Part shown: positions 1-6,928 of the stretch, in pieces
How positions within the stretch are numbered: position 1 is the stretch's first letter
Layout: every line of letters starts with the position of its first letter
Source: an uncultured Phycisphaerae bacterium
GTDB lineage: Bacteria > Planctomycetota > Phycisphaerae > Phycisphaerales > SM1A02
DNA: 7,220 nucleotides
Direction: 5' to 3'
Assembly: GCA_913046275.1 (NCBI GenBank)
Contig: CAJWSE010000053.1
Location: 1 to 7,220, forward strand
Made by a program: the position numbers and the translations under genes
Notes under the pieces: generated by a model
Seen by the model: the letters and a program-made list of their open reading frames with translations, nothing else
What the model was told of the DNA's origin: nothing
The model's database searches: none

Positions 1-1198
1 ATGCACATGTAATGGTTACAAAATATGAAAATTTAAATCCAAGTTTAGAACCTAGCCACGCTTTCGCAGAAGCCATCAAAATTGCAGCACCTGCGCCCTT
101 ACCACTAACATCACCAACAACCAGCGCCATTCTATTTTCCGACAGCGGAATAATGTCAAGCAAATCACCTGAGGCTTCACGGCCTGGCTTGAATACTCGA
201 CCCCAACCAAATATTTCTCCCGCCCCTACATCCTTTGGTATAAGAAGCTCTTGCGCCTCACGCGCTGCATTCAAATCCTGTTCAAACTTGGCTTGCTTAA
301 TTTGCATTTTTAAGCGTCGCAAGTTGGCAAATGCAAGGCCAGCCATTCTACAGAGACCCTGGCAAAAACCAGCCGCATCCGGTTGAATCTGCCGTTCCTG
401 TTCCCTCGCATCAAGATAAAGGTATGCAACAAGTTTATCATCAACCATAACGGCACTACAAATAGCTGAGTGAATGTTAAGGTCGGCTATTGAGTCCCCA
501 AAACCAGCAGTTTGCCCCGAAAGTAAGCAAGCAACATCGCCTTTAGAGGCAGCGCTAAGAAGTGAACGACTAAAGGTTGTACCAGTAGCGTCTCTTGAAT
601 CACCATCAAGGAACCCTACCACTTCAATTTCCCCATCTTCATCTGCAGGCATTAACATTGCTGCACGCTGAAAACCGGTCCCTTCGATCGCTGATTTCAC
701 AACATAGGAACCTAATTCTTTTAACGTTGTTGCTTTATTTATATCAGAAGAACAATCAATCAATAAACTTAAGCGGTGCTGCGCAATAGCACCCAAATCT
801 GATCGAGTCATCCGCTGAACACGGGCTTCAACTTCAACGCTGTCATCTATAGTCTGCATTGCAACAGGCGCACCTTGACGTACGCTTGTTCTAAAAACCC
901 AAGGCCCGATCTGAATCATATCACCAGTGCTAATTGGCGTTTTTGCTTCTTTCTCACATTGCACCTCATTAATGAAGGTGCCTTGCCGGCTCCCCAAATC
1001 GACTAGGAAGCAACCTGACTCATTTGATTGTAGTTTGCCATGCTGCCTTGAGATTGTTGCTTCAGGCAATTTAATATCGCATTGAGAGCCTCGACCGAAT
1101 AACAAATCGGCACCTGGCTCAAGCCAAAAACCATCTAAATCAGGTCCAATGATTGGTTCAAACCAAAGCCTTTGAATAGATTGAGTTCCTAGTGTCAC
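1..1198 (-). CDS. FHA-GAF-SpoIIE/PP2C serine phosphatase, C-terminus cut by window edge
   Basis: The minus frame is open from a GTG at 1198-1196 to the window edge, 399 complete codons. Residues about 30-105 form an FHA phosphothreonine-binding domain: G35-R36, S50..H53 and the GTFIN motif ending at N77 are the expected ligand-contacting positions. Residues about 140-295 look like a GAF sensor domain. A helical linker with AREAQELLIP (312-321) leads into a PP2C domain of the SpoIIE/RsbU type, with metal-site motifs ASGD (342-345) and GDVSGKG (362-368). Such enzymes usually dephosphorylate anti-anti-sigma (STAS) proteins in partner-switching pathways; the target here is unknown. The GTG is chosen because an in-frame TGA lies two codons upstream and the next in-frame ATG falls inside the FHA domain. 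No Shine-Dalgarno is visible. No membrane segment is seen, so it is probably cytoplasmic. The remaining catalytic domain lies outside the window. Confidence 0.9.
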   Translation of the reverse strand, partial: MTLGTQSIQRLWFEPIIGPDLDGFWLEPGADLLFGRGSQCDIKLPEATISRQHGKLQSNESGCFLVDLGSRQGTFINEVQCEKEAKTPISTGDMIQIGPWVFRTSVRQGAPVAMQTIDDSVEVEARVQRMTRSDLGAIAQHRLSLLIDCSSDINKATTLKELGSYVVKSAIEGTGFQRAAMLMPADEDGEIEVVGFLDGDSRDATGTTFSRSLLSAASKGDVACLLSGQTAGFGDSIADLNIHSAICSAVMVDDKLVAYLYLDAREQERQIQPDAAGFCQGLCRMAGLAFANLRRLKMQIKQAKFEQDLNAAREAQELLIPKDVGAGEIFGWGRVFKPGREASGDLLDIIPLSENRMALVVGDVSGKGAGAAILMASAKAWLGSKLGFKFSYFVTITCA

Positions 1199-1215
1199 AA
1201 TTCATAGGATAACAC

Positions 1216-1244
1216 AAGAGCCCCGCGTTACATGCAGGGCTCTT
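1216..1244 (-). terminator. Strong stem-loop after the metalloprotease; terminator or phosphatase leader
   Basis: On the minus strand AAGAGCCCTGC pairs with GCGGGGCTCTT: 11 base pairs including one G-T wobble, around a 7-base loop (ATGTAAC). The plus-strand copy would fold less well because the wobble becomes a C-A mismatch, which fits a role in minus-strand RNA. It begins 22 bases after the metalloprotease stop. The downstream U tract is weak (GUGUUAU), so termination may be leaky or Rho-assisted. Only 17 bases separate it from the phosphatase GTG, so it could also sit in that gene's 5' leader. Confidence 0.6.
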
Positions 1245-1252
1245 ATGAATCA

Positions 1253-1258
1253 ATTATA
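1253..1258 (-). promoter_or_regulatory. Candidate -10 box for the phosphatase gene
   Basis: The minus strand carries a perfect TATAAT hexamer immediately beyond the metalloprotease stop codon. A transcript started about seven bases downstream would begin near 1246, just before the stem-loop, and reach the phosphatase GTG after roughly 48 bases. The hexamer 17 bases upstream (AAGATT) is a poor -35 box, and AT-rich gaps yield such matches by chance, so this is tentative. Confidence 0.3.
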
Positions 1259-1265
1259 AAATATG

Positions 1266-4073
1266 TCACTCACCAAATCTTGGCCCGCGACCCATTGCTC
1301 CACCACCATCACTTCCGCCCCCTATGGTGTACTGAGCGTTCATTGCCTTGCCTATTTTCATCTCTGCATCAAGAAGATGAGCTCGTGTATATGAATCAAG
1401 TTTCTTCCTATTAACATCTTGTATCTCTGAAAGAATGTCTTGCAATTGCATTCGAACCAACGATTGAATTGTACGACCTGCAGGCGAGCCGGCGTCTTCT
1501 TCAAGAGACAGCTCAATCAAACGAGCAAGATGTTCTGTTTGAAGATTACGTCGTAAACTTGATATTGCAGGTGAACGATTCGTTGAATTTTTTGGCATTG
1601 ACCGAAGTTCACTCCAAACTTCATCTGTGACAGCTTGCACAATTTCGGCAACTGTCAATACATCAACATCCACATCATTTCGTAATTCGCCATCATACAC
1701 GCCACCGAGTTTCGAAGGATTTAACAGCATTGAAATTGCAGACGCTTGCATTCCACCAATTCGCTGATGAATAGGAAATGTAGAATTTCTAAATATATCA
1801 TCCATACCACCAGCATCCCAATTCTTTTCGATTGTCATTTTATGGAGCAAATCGCTATTTAAACCCCACGCATCATCTCGCATGGCATTTTCAAGAACCA
1901 TTGCAAGCGCACGACGCTGCATCTCTGGATCAATCTCTTCAATAGGATCACGGTCTCCTGGATCTCCTTTACGCGCACGGTTGTGGAGCGCGCCACCTAT
2001 CCAATCTGCCGCTGTACTAACTGAACCAAATTGTTTATTCAAAAGCATTTCATAACCACTGCGCGCTTTACCCCAGCTTTGACCATCTTTGACCATACGA
2101 TCCAGAAGCGTTTCACGAAGTTGTTGCACTAACCTAATTTGCGAATCTGCATAATCAAGTGGGTTCTTCCCCCAATCAAAACGACGTGATGATGGGTCAG
2201 CATCAAAGGTATCTTCATCTGTTGAATAAGCAAGTTGTGGCTCATTCACTCGTGATAAAATATCTGGTAATGCACTCTCATCTGTTGTATAGCCATATTC
2301 AATTGCCCAATAATCGTATGGCCCAATTGTCATCATTGTGAAATCACCCTGATCAGGGCCATCTTCAACATTAATATTAATTGGGGAGTATTCCATTACC
2401 GAACCACAGATTGCATCAGGCTCAAAGTTTTTATTGTTCATCTCATCCATGTCATAAATACCTGATGCTTTAAAGTTATGTCGAAGACCAAGGGTATGAC
2501 CAGTTTCATGCATAATGACATCGCGGAGCATTGGGCCAATGAACCAATCAGGGACCCCATCAAGCATATCCACATCTGCGCCATCTTCGCCTTCTTGAGT
2601 CAAAGCAAGCATTGCAAGAACATCCGGATGTAGCCGCGCAAGAGCAAGTTCGGCAGACTGATACGCTGGGTACATGCATGCGCCATTTGTTTGACAGACT
2701 CGATGTCCGAGACCATCATATTCATCATCGCCAATTATTTCTGTAGTCTCTGCAAATGCAGGATGCGAAGGCAACGATAAAATTTGTTTTGCAATTTCTT
2801 TTTGCTTTAATGGATGCGCTAGTCGAATCCTTGGATCCCAATTCGGATGCGATTTTAACCACTCCCTAGCTTCAGGGCTATAGCTTTGCATTGCTACTTC
2901 TGGAAGCAGTTTATTCCATGCTTTTGTCCAGCCAGTAACAAAAGCTTCGTCCATCACAATGTCAGCATCTAAAATCTGACCTGTCTCTGGATCAACACGG
3001 CTTGGACCAATTGCAAATCCCATATCAGCATTGGTCCAAAGAATAAAGTTGTATCGAGCATCTTCAGGATCTTTTTCCATATGTATGCCAGTAGATGCAT
3101 CTTGTTGATATACCTCAATAGCATTGACAATACCAATTTGTTCATATGCCTTGTTCCATTCCAAAACGCCATCACGAACCCAGCGACGATATCGAACAGG
3201 AATAGTATGTTCTAAATAAAACACGATTGGCTTTTTTGGAGGGCTAAGCTTTAGTGAGGGGTCAGCTTTTTCAAGGTGCCATCGCGTGACATAACGAACC
3301 CAAGGCTCTTCACTTGATGCGTCTCCAATGTCTTTATGTGTAGTAGTAAAGTATCCAATACGATTGTCTGCCATTCGAGGCTGATAGCCATCATCTTTTG
3401 GAACTGTGCGAATTGAATATGAAATTGAACCAAATTGACCACTCGAAAGTGGGAGTTCAAACGTCAACTCAACATTTGATGGAAAACTTTTTGCTTTAGT
3501 TAATTTGGCTAGATCTGTGCGTGCTCCACGAGCCTCGTCGAAAAAATTTCCAGCACCATGCAAGAATAAATTGGTGCCATCAATAACAGGCCCGCCATTT
3601 GGTCCTTCACTAATTATTGGAACATCAAGAATCATTTGATCAGTAAATACCCGCGCCGTGCCACTTTGTGACTGCTCATCACCAGTCGATTTTACTTCTA
3701 AGTTTGGTTGCACAAGAACAAGTTGATCATGAATACGTTTCCAGTGTCCATACATATCTCCAACCTGCACACCTGACTCACCGATACCACTGGATACTGT
3801 GTATGCAATTAGAACTGGCTGTCCCTCGTAATTTGGAGACAGTTCAATAAGTAAATGGTCCTTATCATCACGATACAAAGTATAAAGACCGCCTTCATCG
3901 CCCACAGAAGAAACGACTGTATCGTATCCATCGGATACGGAATCAAATGGTGGTAATCCGCCCTCAGAACTAGGCATTCCCCTTCCAAAGCTAGGCCGTG
4001 CCTCGGGAGCTGATGGCTGTTGTGTATCTTGAGTAAGTGCAAATGCTAACGAAAGCGTAAGTAAGTCAATCAT
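1266..4073 (-). CDS. Secreted zinc-dependent metalloprotease (DUF5117/DUF4953, Met-zincin type)
   Basis: This is a 935-residue zinc endopeptidase. The extended site HETGHTLGLRH (522-532) gives zinc ligands H522, H526 and H532 with catalytic E523. SVMEY (558-562) supplies the Met-turn methionine M560. Upstream, RIGYFTT (238-244), RWHLEKADP (264-272) and VDPETGQILDADI (360-372) match conserved blocks I recall from the DUF5117-plus-DUF4953 metalloprotease family. The length is usual for that family. Residues 1-15 form a short hydrophobic export signal, with possible cleavage after A-F-A at 10-12; it lacks basic residues. C460 and C466 could form a disulfide. The C-terminus is a Gly-rich tail (918-933) with no recognisable anchor or sorting domain. 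It likely acts in the periplasm or at the cell surface; the substrate is unknown. The ATG is the only standard start after the upstream in-frame TGA and has a good ribosome binding site. Confidence 0.95.
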   Translation of the reverse strand: MIDLLTLSLAFALTQDTQQPSAPEARPSFGRGMPSSEGGLPPFDSVSDGYDTVVSSVGDEGGLYTLYRDDKDHLLIELSPNYEGQPVLIAYTVSSGIGESGVQVGDMYGHWKRIHDQLVLVQPNLEVKSTGDEQSQSGTARVFTDQMILDVPIISEGPNGGPVIDGTNLFLHGAGNFFDEARGARTDLAKLTKAKSFPSNVELTFELPLSSGQFGSISYSIRTVPKDDGYQPRMADNRIGYFTTTHKDIGDASSEEPWVRYVTRWHLEKADPSLKLSPPKKPIVFYLEHTIPVRYRRWVRDGVLEWNKAYEQIGIVNAIEVYQQDASTGIHMEKDPEDARYNFILWTNADMGFAIGPSRVDPETGQILDADIVMDEAFVTGWTKAWNKLLPEVAMQSYSPEAREWLKSHPNWDPRIRLAHPLKQKEIAKQILSLPSHPAFAETTEIIGDDEYDGLGHRVCQTNGACMYPAYQSAELALARLHPDVLAMLALTQEGEDGADVDMLDGVPDWFIGPMLRDVIMHETGHTLGLRHNFKASGIYDMDEMNNKNFEPDAICGSVMEYSPININVEDGPDQGDFTMMTIGPYDYWAIEYGYTTDESALPDILSRVNEPQLAYSTDEDTFDADPSSRRFDWGKNPLDYADSQIRLVQQLRETLLDRMVKDGQSWGKARSGYEMLLNKQFGSVSTAADWIGGALHNRARKGDPGDRDPIEEIDPEMQRRALAMVLENAMRDDAWGLNSDLLHKMTIEKNWDAGGMDDIFRNSTFPIHQRIGGMQASAISMLLNPSKLGGVYDGELRNDVDVDVLTVAEIVQAVTDEVWSELRSMPKNSTNRSPAISSLRRNLQTEHLARLIELSLEEDAGSPAGRTIQSLVRMQLQDILSEIQDVNRKKLDSYTRAHLLDAEMKIGKAMNAQYTIGGGSDGGGAMGRGPRFGE

Positions 4074-4077
4074 AATT

Positions 4078-4085
4078 CTTCCTTT
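4078..4085 (-). promoter_or_regulatory. Shine-Dalgarno for the metalloprotease
   Basis: The minus strand reads AAAGGAAG, containing a five-base match (AAGGA) to the anti-Shine-Dalgarno consensus, with six bases between GGA and the ATG at 4073. It fixes this start. It is the only strong ribosome binding site in the window; the other four starts have weak ones or none. Confidence 0.75.
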
Positions 4086-4159
4086 ACGACCATTGATTCG
4101 GTCTAGTTCTTCATCGGATTGTCAATTCTAATGGGTAAAACCGTAGATTTGAAAGAAGA

Positions 4160-5338
4160 TTATCGGGCTTTTTTACCAAACACTGCTAATGCGCCTATAG
4201 AGAGGGCTATCAAAAACAATATTGCATATATAAGTGTTTGAAAAGAATGAACTTGAGACGAATCTGCGACCTGAATTGTAACAAGTCCGATGATGGGGCC
4301 GATCATATAGCCGCTGCCAATTAATGCTTCATGCTTCCCAGCCGCATCAACTTCTGCATTGCCCACTGCCATAGCGTAATACAATGCTGCATAATATGTT
4401 ACACCCATTCCTATGCCAAATAACGCGAGACCAAATGCAAGAATAGCTAAATTTGGAGCACTTAGGATAAGTACAAAGCCAAGCGCCATCGATCCAATAG
4501 CAAACCAAAGAACGGACCACCTTCCATGCCAACCCCCTGTTTTCCACATCCAGCCAGTTGCACCAACACGAGCAAGCATCCAAACAGCCGCGAGTGGAGT
4601 CTGCCATGCAATATCAACGAGCAAGCCTGAAAGCACAAAGGGCAACAAAGGTGCAAATACACCATTAATGACATAGCTCAATGGCAATAATACCCGCGCA
4701 CCGCAAAGTAAATCTTTGTACACCCTTGGCACATGTTGTTTTGCTTTAGATACTTCATGGGCACTGGGATTTTTCCTATACCAAGGCAGCACAAAAAGTG
4801 CGCACAAATTCATAGCTCCTAAACCGACAATAACCATCGAGGCATGACTTGTCATGAGTGGAGCCATTGCGAACATAACTGCTGCGACTGCAACCATCCA
4901 CACTATATTCCACCAACCAATAACTCTTCGCATGTCAGCACCATGACGTCCTGCCACCAAGTAACTTTCAACAATTGGCCAAAGCCATGCACTGCAAAAA
5001 CCAGCAACACCCCCCGCAACCCAAATAACCCAAGGCCCACTAAAGAACAATGGCAGCAAACACACGACTGTTTCAATCGATAAAATAACTGCTAAGAATG
5101 ATCGTGTCGAAACGTATTGCTCAATGAAACGTATAACTTTTCCTGACGACAATGCTCCAGGAACATAGAGAAGACCAATTAAAAGATATAGCGCAAGATT
5201 TTGTGTTTCAGAAAATGAGTAATCGCGCTTTGCAATAAATGGCAAACCATTCCATATAACGCTTGTCCCTGTTGACGCGAAACCCGTCAGCAGCAACGAC
5301 GCGAGAAGTGGCGTTTGGTTATTGCCCCGATGATTCAC
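4160..5338 (-). CDS. MFS permease, 12 membrane helices, substrate unknown
   Basis: From a GTG at 5338-5336 this is a 392-residue integral inner-membrane protein. Hydrophobic segments near 10-32, 46-66, 79-99, 102-127, 141-161, 167-186, 214-240, 245-265, 273-293, 296-322, 337-357 and 366-388 give twelve helices, with a basic loop at about 187-213 splitting the 6+6 halves typical of the major facilitator superfamily. WPIVESYL (120-127) after helix 4 resembles the P-x-x-E motif of many MFS proteins; the classic helix 2-3 motif A is degenerate. The GTG overlaps the end of guaB by 20 bases, suggesting translational coupling in one operon. An ATG at 5410 would add 24 polar, basic residues and a 92-base overlap, which I consider less likely; no Shine-Dalgarno decides it. 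Transport of a purine-related compound is possible from the neighbour but unsupported by sequence. Confidence 0.9.
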   Translation of the reverse strand: MNHRGNNQTPLLASLLLTGFASTGTSVIWNGLPFIAKRDYSFSETQNLALYLLIGLLYVPGALSSGKVIRFIEQYVSTRSFLAVILSIETVVCLLPLFFSGPWVIWVAGGVAGFCSAWLWPIVESYLVAGRHGADMRRVIGWWNIVWMVAVAAVMFAMAPLMTSHASMVIVGLGAMNLCALFVLPWYRKNPSAHEVSKAKQHVPRVYKDLLCGARVLLPLSYVINGVFAPLLPFVLSGLLVDIAWQTPLAAVWMLARVGATGWMWKTGGWHGRWSVLWFAIGSMALGFVLILSAPNLAILAFGLALFGIGMGVTYYAALYYAMAVGNAEVDAAGKHEALIGSGYMIGPIIGLVTIQVADSSQVHSFQTLIYAILFLIALSIGALAVFGKKAR

Positions 5339-6803
5339 TAGCGACTTGGTAGTTCGGTGCTTCTTTGATAATCTGAATATCGTGTGGGTGGCTTTCGACA
5401 AGCGATGCACCGCTCACACGCACAAATGTTGCTTGGTTACGGAGAGTTTGAATATCTGGTGTTCCGCAGTACCCCATAGCAGCTCGCAAACCACCAACCA
5501 TTTGGTACACAAATTCTCCAAGTCGCCCACGGTAAGGAACACGCCCTTCCACACCTTCAGGAACGAATTTACTTGCTTTTTTAACATTACCTTGGCCATA
5601 ACGGTCAGCAGATCCTGCACCCATCGCACCTTCGCTACCCATACCACGGTAAGTTTTAAATCGTCGACCACGATGTAAAATAAGTTCGCCAGGACTTTCA
5701 TCAAGTCCAGCAAAAAGAGATCCAAGCATAACAGAACTTGCACCAGCTGCGATTGCTTTGCCAATATCACCGCTTTGCCTAATACCACCATCTGCAATAA
5801 CAGGAATATTATGCTTCTCTGCTTCTTTGCGAGCATTTACAATTGCTGTTAACTGCGGAACACCTACACCACTTACGATGCGAGTTGTACAAATTGAGCC
5901 GGGGCCAATCCCAACCTTTACTGCATCGGCGCCTGCTTCAATCAGTGCTTTTGCGCCTTCAGCCGTTGCGATATTGCCAGCGATTACATCGATATCCCAC
6001 CTGCTTTTAATTTCACGAACAGTATCAATAACATTTTTTGAGTGACCATGTGCTGTGTCTACAACAACAACGTCCACCTCTGCTTGTATCAATTCCTCTA
6101 CTCGATCGTATTGGTAAACTCCAACTGCTGCACCCACTCGCAATCGCCCCCTTGAATCACGGCAAGCCTTGGGGTGGCGACGAATGTTTTCGATGTCACG
6201 CATAGTGACTAAACCATTCAATTTGCCCTGCTCATCAACAAGGATAAGTTTCTCAACACGAGCCCGAGTCATTTTTGCTTCTGCTTCCTCAAGCGAGGTA
6301 TCTATGCTGCTAGTGACTAAATCTTTTGAAGTCATGAGTTCACCAACAAGCTGTTCATGGGAATCTAAAAACTTTATATCCCGCCGTGTCAGGATTCCAA
6401 CAACTTCACCATTTGCCTCTCCATCGAGGGTAACAGGAAATCCAGAAACATTTTGCTCGGACATGAGTGTAGTGGCTTTTGCAATGGAATCTTCGGGACC
6501 TAAGGTAACTGGATCGGTAATGACTCCATTTTCAGACCGTTTGACCTTTGCTACTTCTCTGGCCTGAACATGAGGAGGCATATTTTTGTGCACAAACCCA
6601 ATACCGCCTTCTTGAGCCAGCGCAATGGCCAATTCAGACTCTGTCACAGTATCCATAGGCGCTGATATCAGTGGAATATTTAAACGAATGCGATTTGTAA
6701 GCCTAGTAGAGGTATCTGCAATGTCTGGAGTGACATCACTGTACCTAGGCACCAGCAAAACATCATCAAAGGTAATACCGTCTGTTATGTTCAACTTTTC
6801 CAT
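5319..6803 (-). CDS. guaB: Inosine-5'-monophosphate dehydrogenase
   Basis: It encodes IMP dehydrogenase, which oxidises IMP to XMP with NAD+, the committed step of GMP synthesis in the cytoplasm. Starting at the ATG at 6803 the protein has 494 residues, close to the 488 of the E. coli enzyme. [10 protein letters not shown] (10-19) is the standard N-terminus. Two CBS domains (about 95-145 and 155-210), which regulate the family through adenine/guanine nucleotides, interrupt the TIM barrel. The catalytic loop [10 protein letters not shown] (298-307) carries nucleophile C305. IADGGI (336-341) and YRGMGS (385-390) bind the IMP phosphate and base, and the flap has the catalytic R401-Y402 pair (SADRYGQ). 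All key residues are intact. A TTG at 6866 would add 21 residues with no family counterpart. Its 3' end overlaps the permease start. No Shine-Dalgarno precedes the ATG. Confidence 0.97.
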   Translation of the reverse strand: MEKLNITDGITFDDVLLVPRYSDVTPDIADTSTRLTNRIRLNIPLISAPMDTVTESELAIALAQEGGIGFVHKNMPPHVQAREVAKVKRSENGVITDPVTLGPEDSIAKATTLMSEQNVSGFPVTLDGEANGEVVGILTRRDIKFLDSHEQLVGELMTSKDLVTSSIDTSLEEAEAKMTRARVEKLILVDEQGKLNGLVTMRDIENIRRHPKACRDSRGRLRVGAAVGVYQYDRVEELIQAEVDVVVVDTAHGHSKNVIDTVREIKSRWDIDVIAGNIATAEGAKALIEAGADAVKVGIGPGSICTTRIVSGVGVPQLTAIVNARKEAEKHNIPVIADGGIRQSGDIGKAIAAGASSVMLGSLFAGLDESPGELILHRGRRFKTYRGMGSEGAMGAGSADRYGQGNVKKASKFVPEGVEGRVPYRGRLGEFVYQMVGGLRAAMGYCGTPDIQTLRNQATFVRVSGASLVESHPHDIQIIKEAPNYQVASESSGQ

Positions 6804-6809
6804 CTGCCA

Positions 6810-6838
6810 AGGATACCCGTTTTCGTAGTTTAAATCAA
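6810..6838 (-). promoter_or_regulatory. Candidate guaB promoter placing transcription at the start codon
   Basis: On the minus strand TTGATT (6838-6833) and TATCCT (6815-6810) are separated by exactly 17 bases, each matching four of six sigma70-type consensus positions. Only TGGCAG lies between the -10 hexamer and the guaB ATG, so transcription would begin at or next to the A of ATG, giving a leaderless mRNA. That agrees with the absence of a Shine-Dalgarno, but the hexamers are imperfect. Confidence 0.3.
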
Positions 6839-6928
6839 CCCTAAAAGCACGAAGAACCCCTCTCAATATGCTACTCTGTTCACTTTAAAACCAAACCTTA
6901 AAAGGCTAGACAAAAGAAGAGCATAACA

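Noticed and set aside
1158..1205. A 15-codon minus-strand mini-ORF (ATG at 1205) overlapping the phosphatase start in another frame.
   Set aside because: No Shine-Dalgarno and no recognisable peptide; it is likely incidental, although it starts inside the outer hairpin arm.
4120..4125. Perfect TTGACA on the minus strand upstream of the metalloprotease, suggesting a promoter.
   Set aside because: No acceptable -10 hexamer follows at 15-19 bases (17-base spacing gives ACCGAA), so the promoter is unsupported.
4126..4159. Search for a terminator between the permease stop and the metalloprotease.
   Set aside because: No stable stem with a following T run is visible, so read-through into the metalloprotease is left open.
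5339..5410. Permease start at the ATG at 5410, giving 416 residues.
   Set aside because: It would add a basic, non-membrane extension encoded entirely within guaB; the GTG at 5338 fits MFS length and helix 1 position better.
6169..6567. Long open frame on the plus strand opposite guaB (also 5346-5678, and 12-386 opposite the phosphatase).
   Set aside because: They lie antisense to strongly conserved coding sequence, have Ser-, Phe- or Thr-rich low-information proteins, and show no domain or ribosome binding site; they are reflections of codon bias.
6804..6866. guaB start at the TTG at 6866, giving 515 residues.
   Set aside because: The extra 21 residues have no counterpart in IMP dehydrogenases, there is no Shine-Dalgarno, and the ATG at 6803 matches the family N-terminus.
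6896..6905. Short inverted repeat CCTTAAAAGG in the guaB/pilT divergent region as a possible operator.
   Set aside because: Arms of only four bases in an AT-rich gap are expected by chance, and no second copy is seen nearby.
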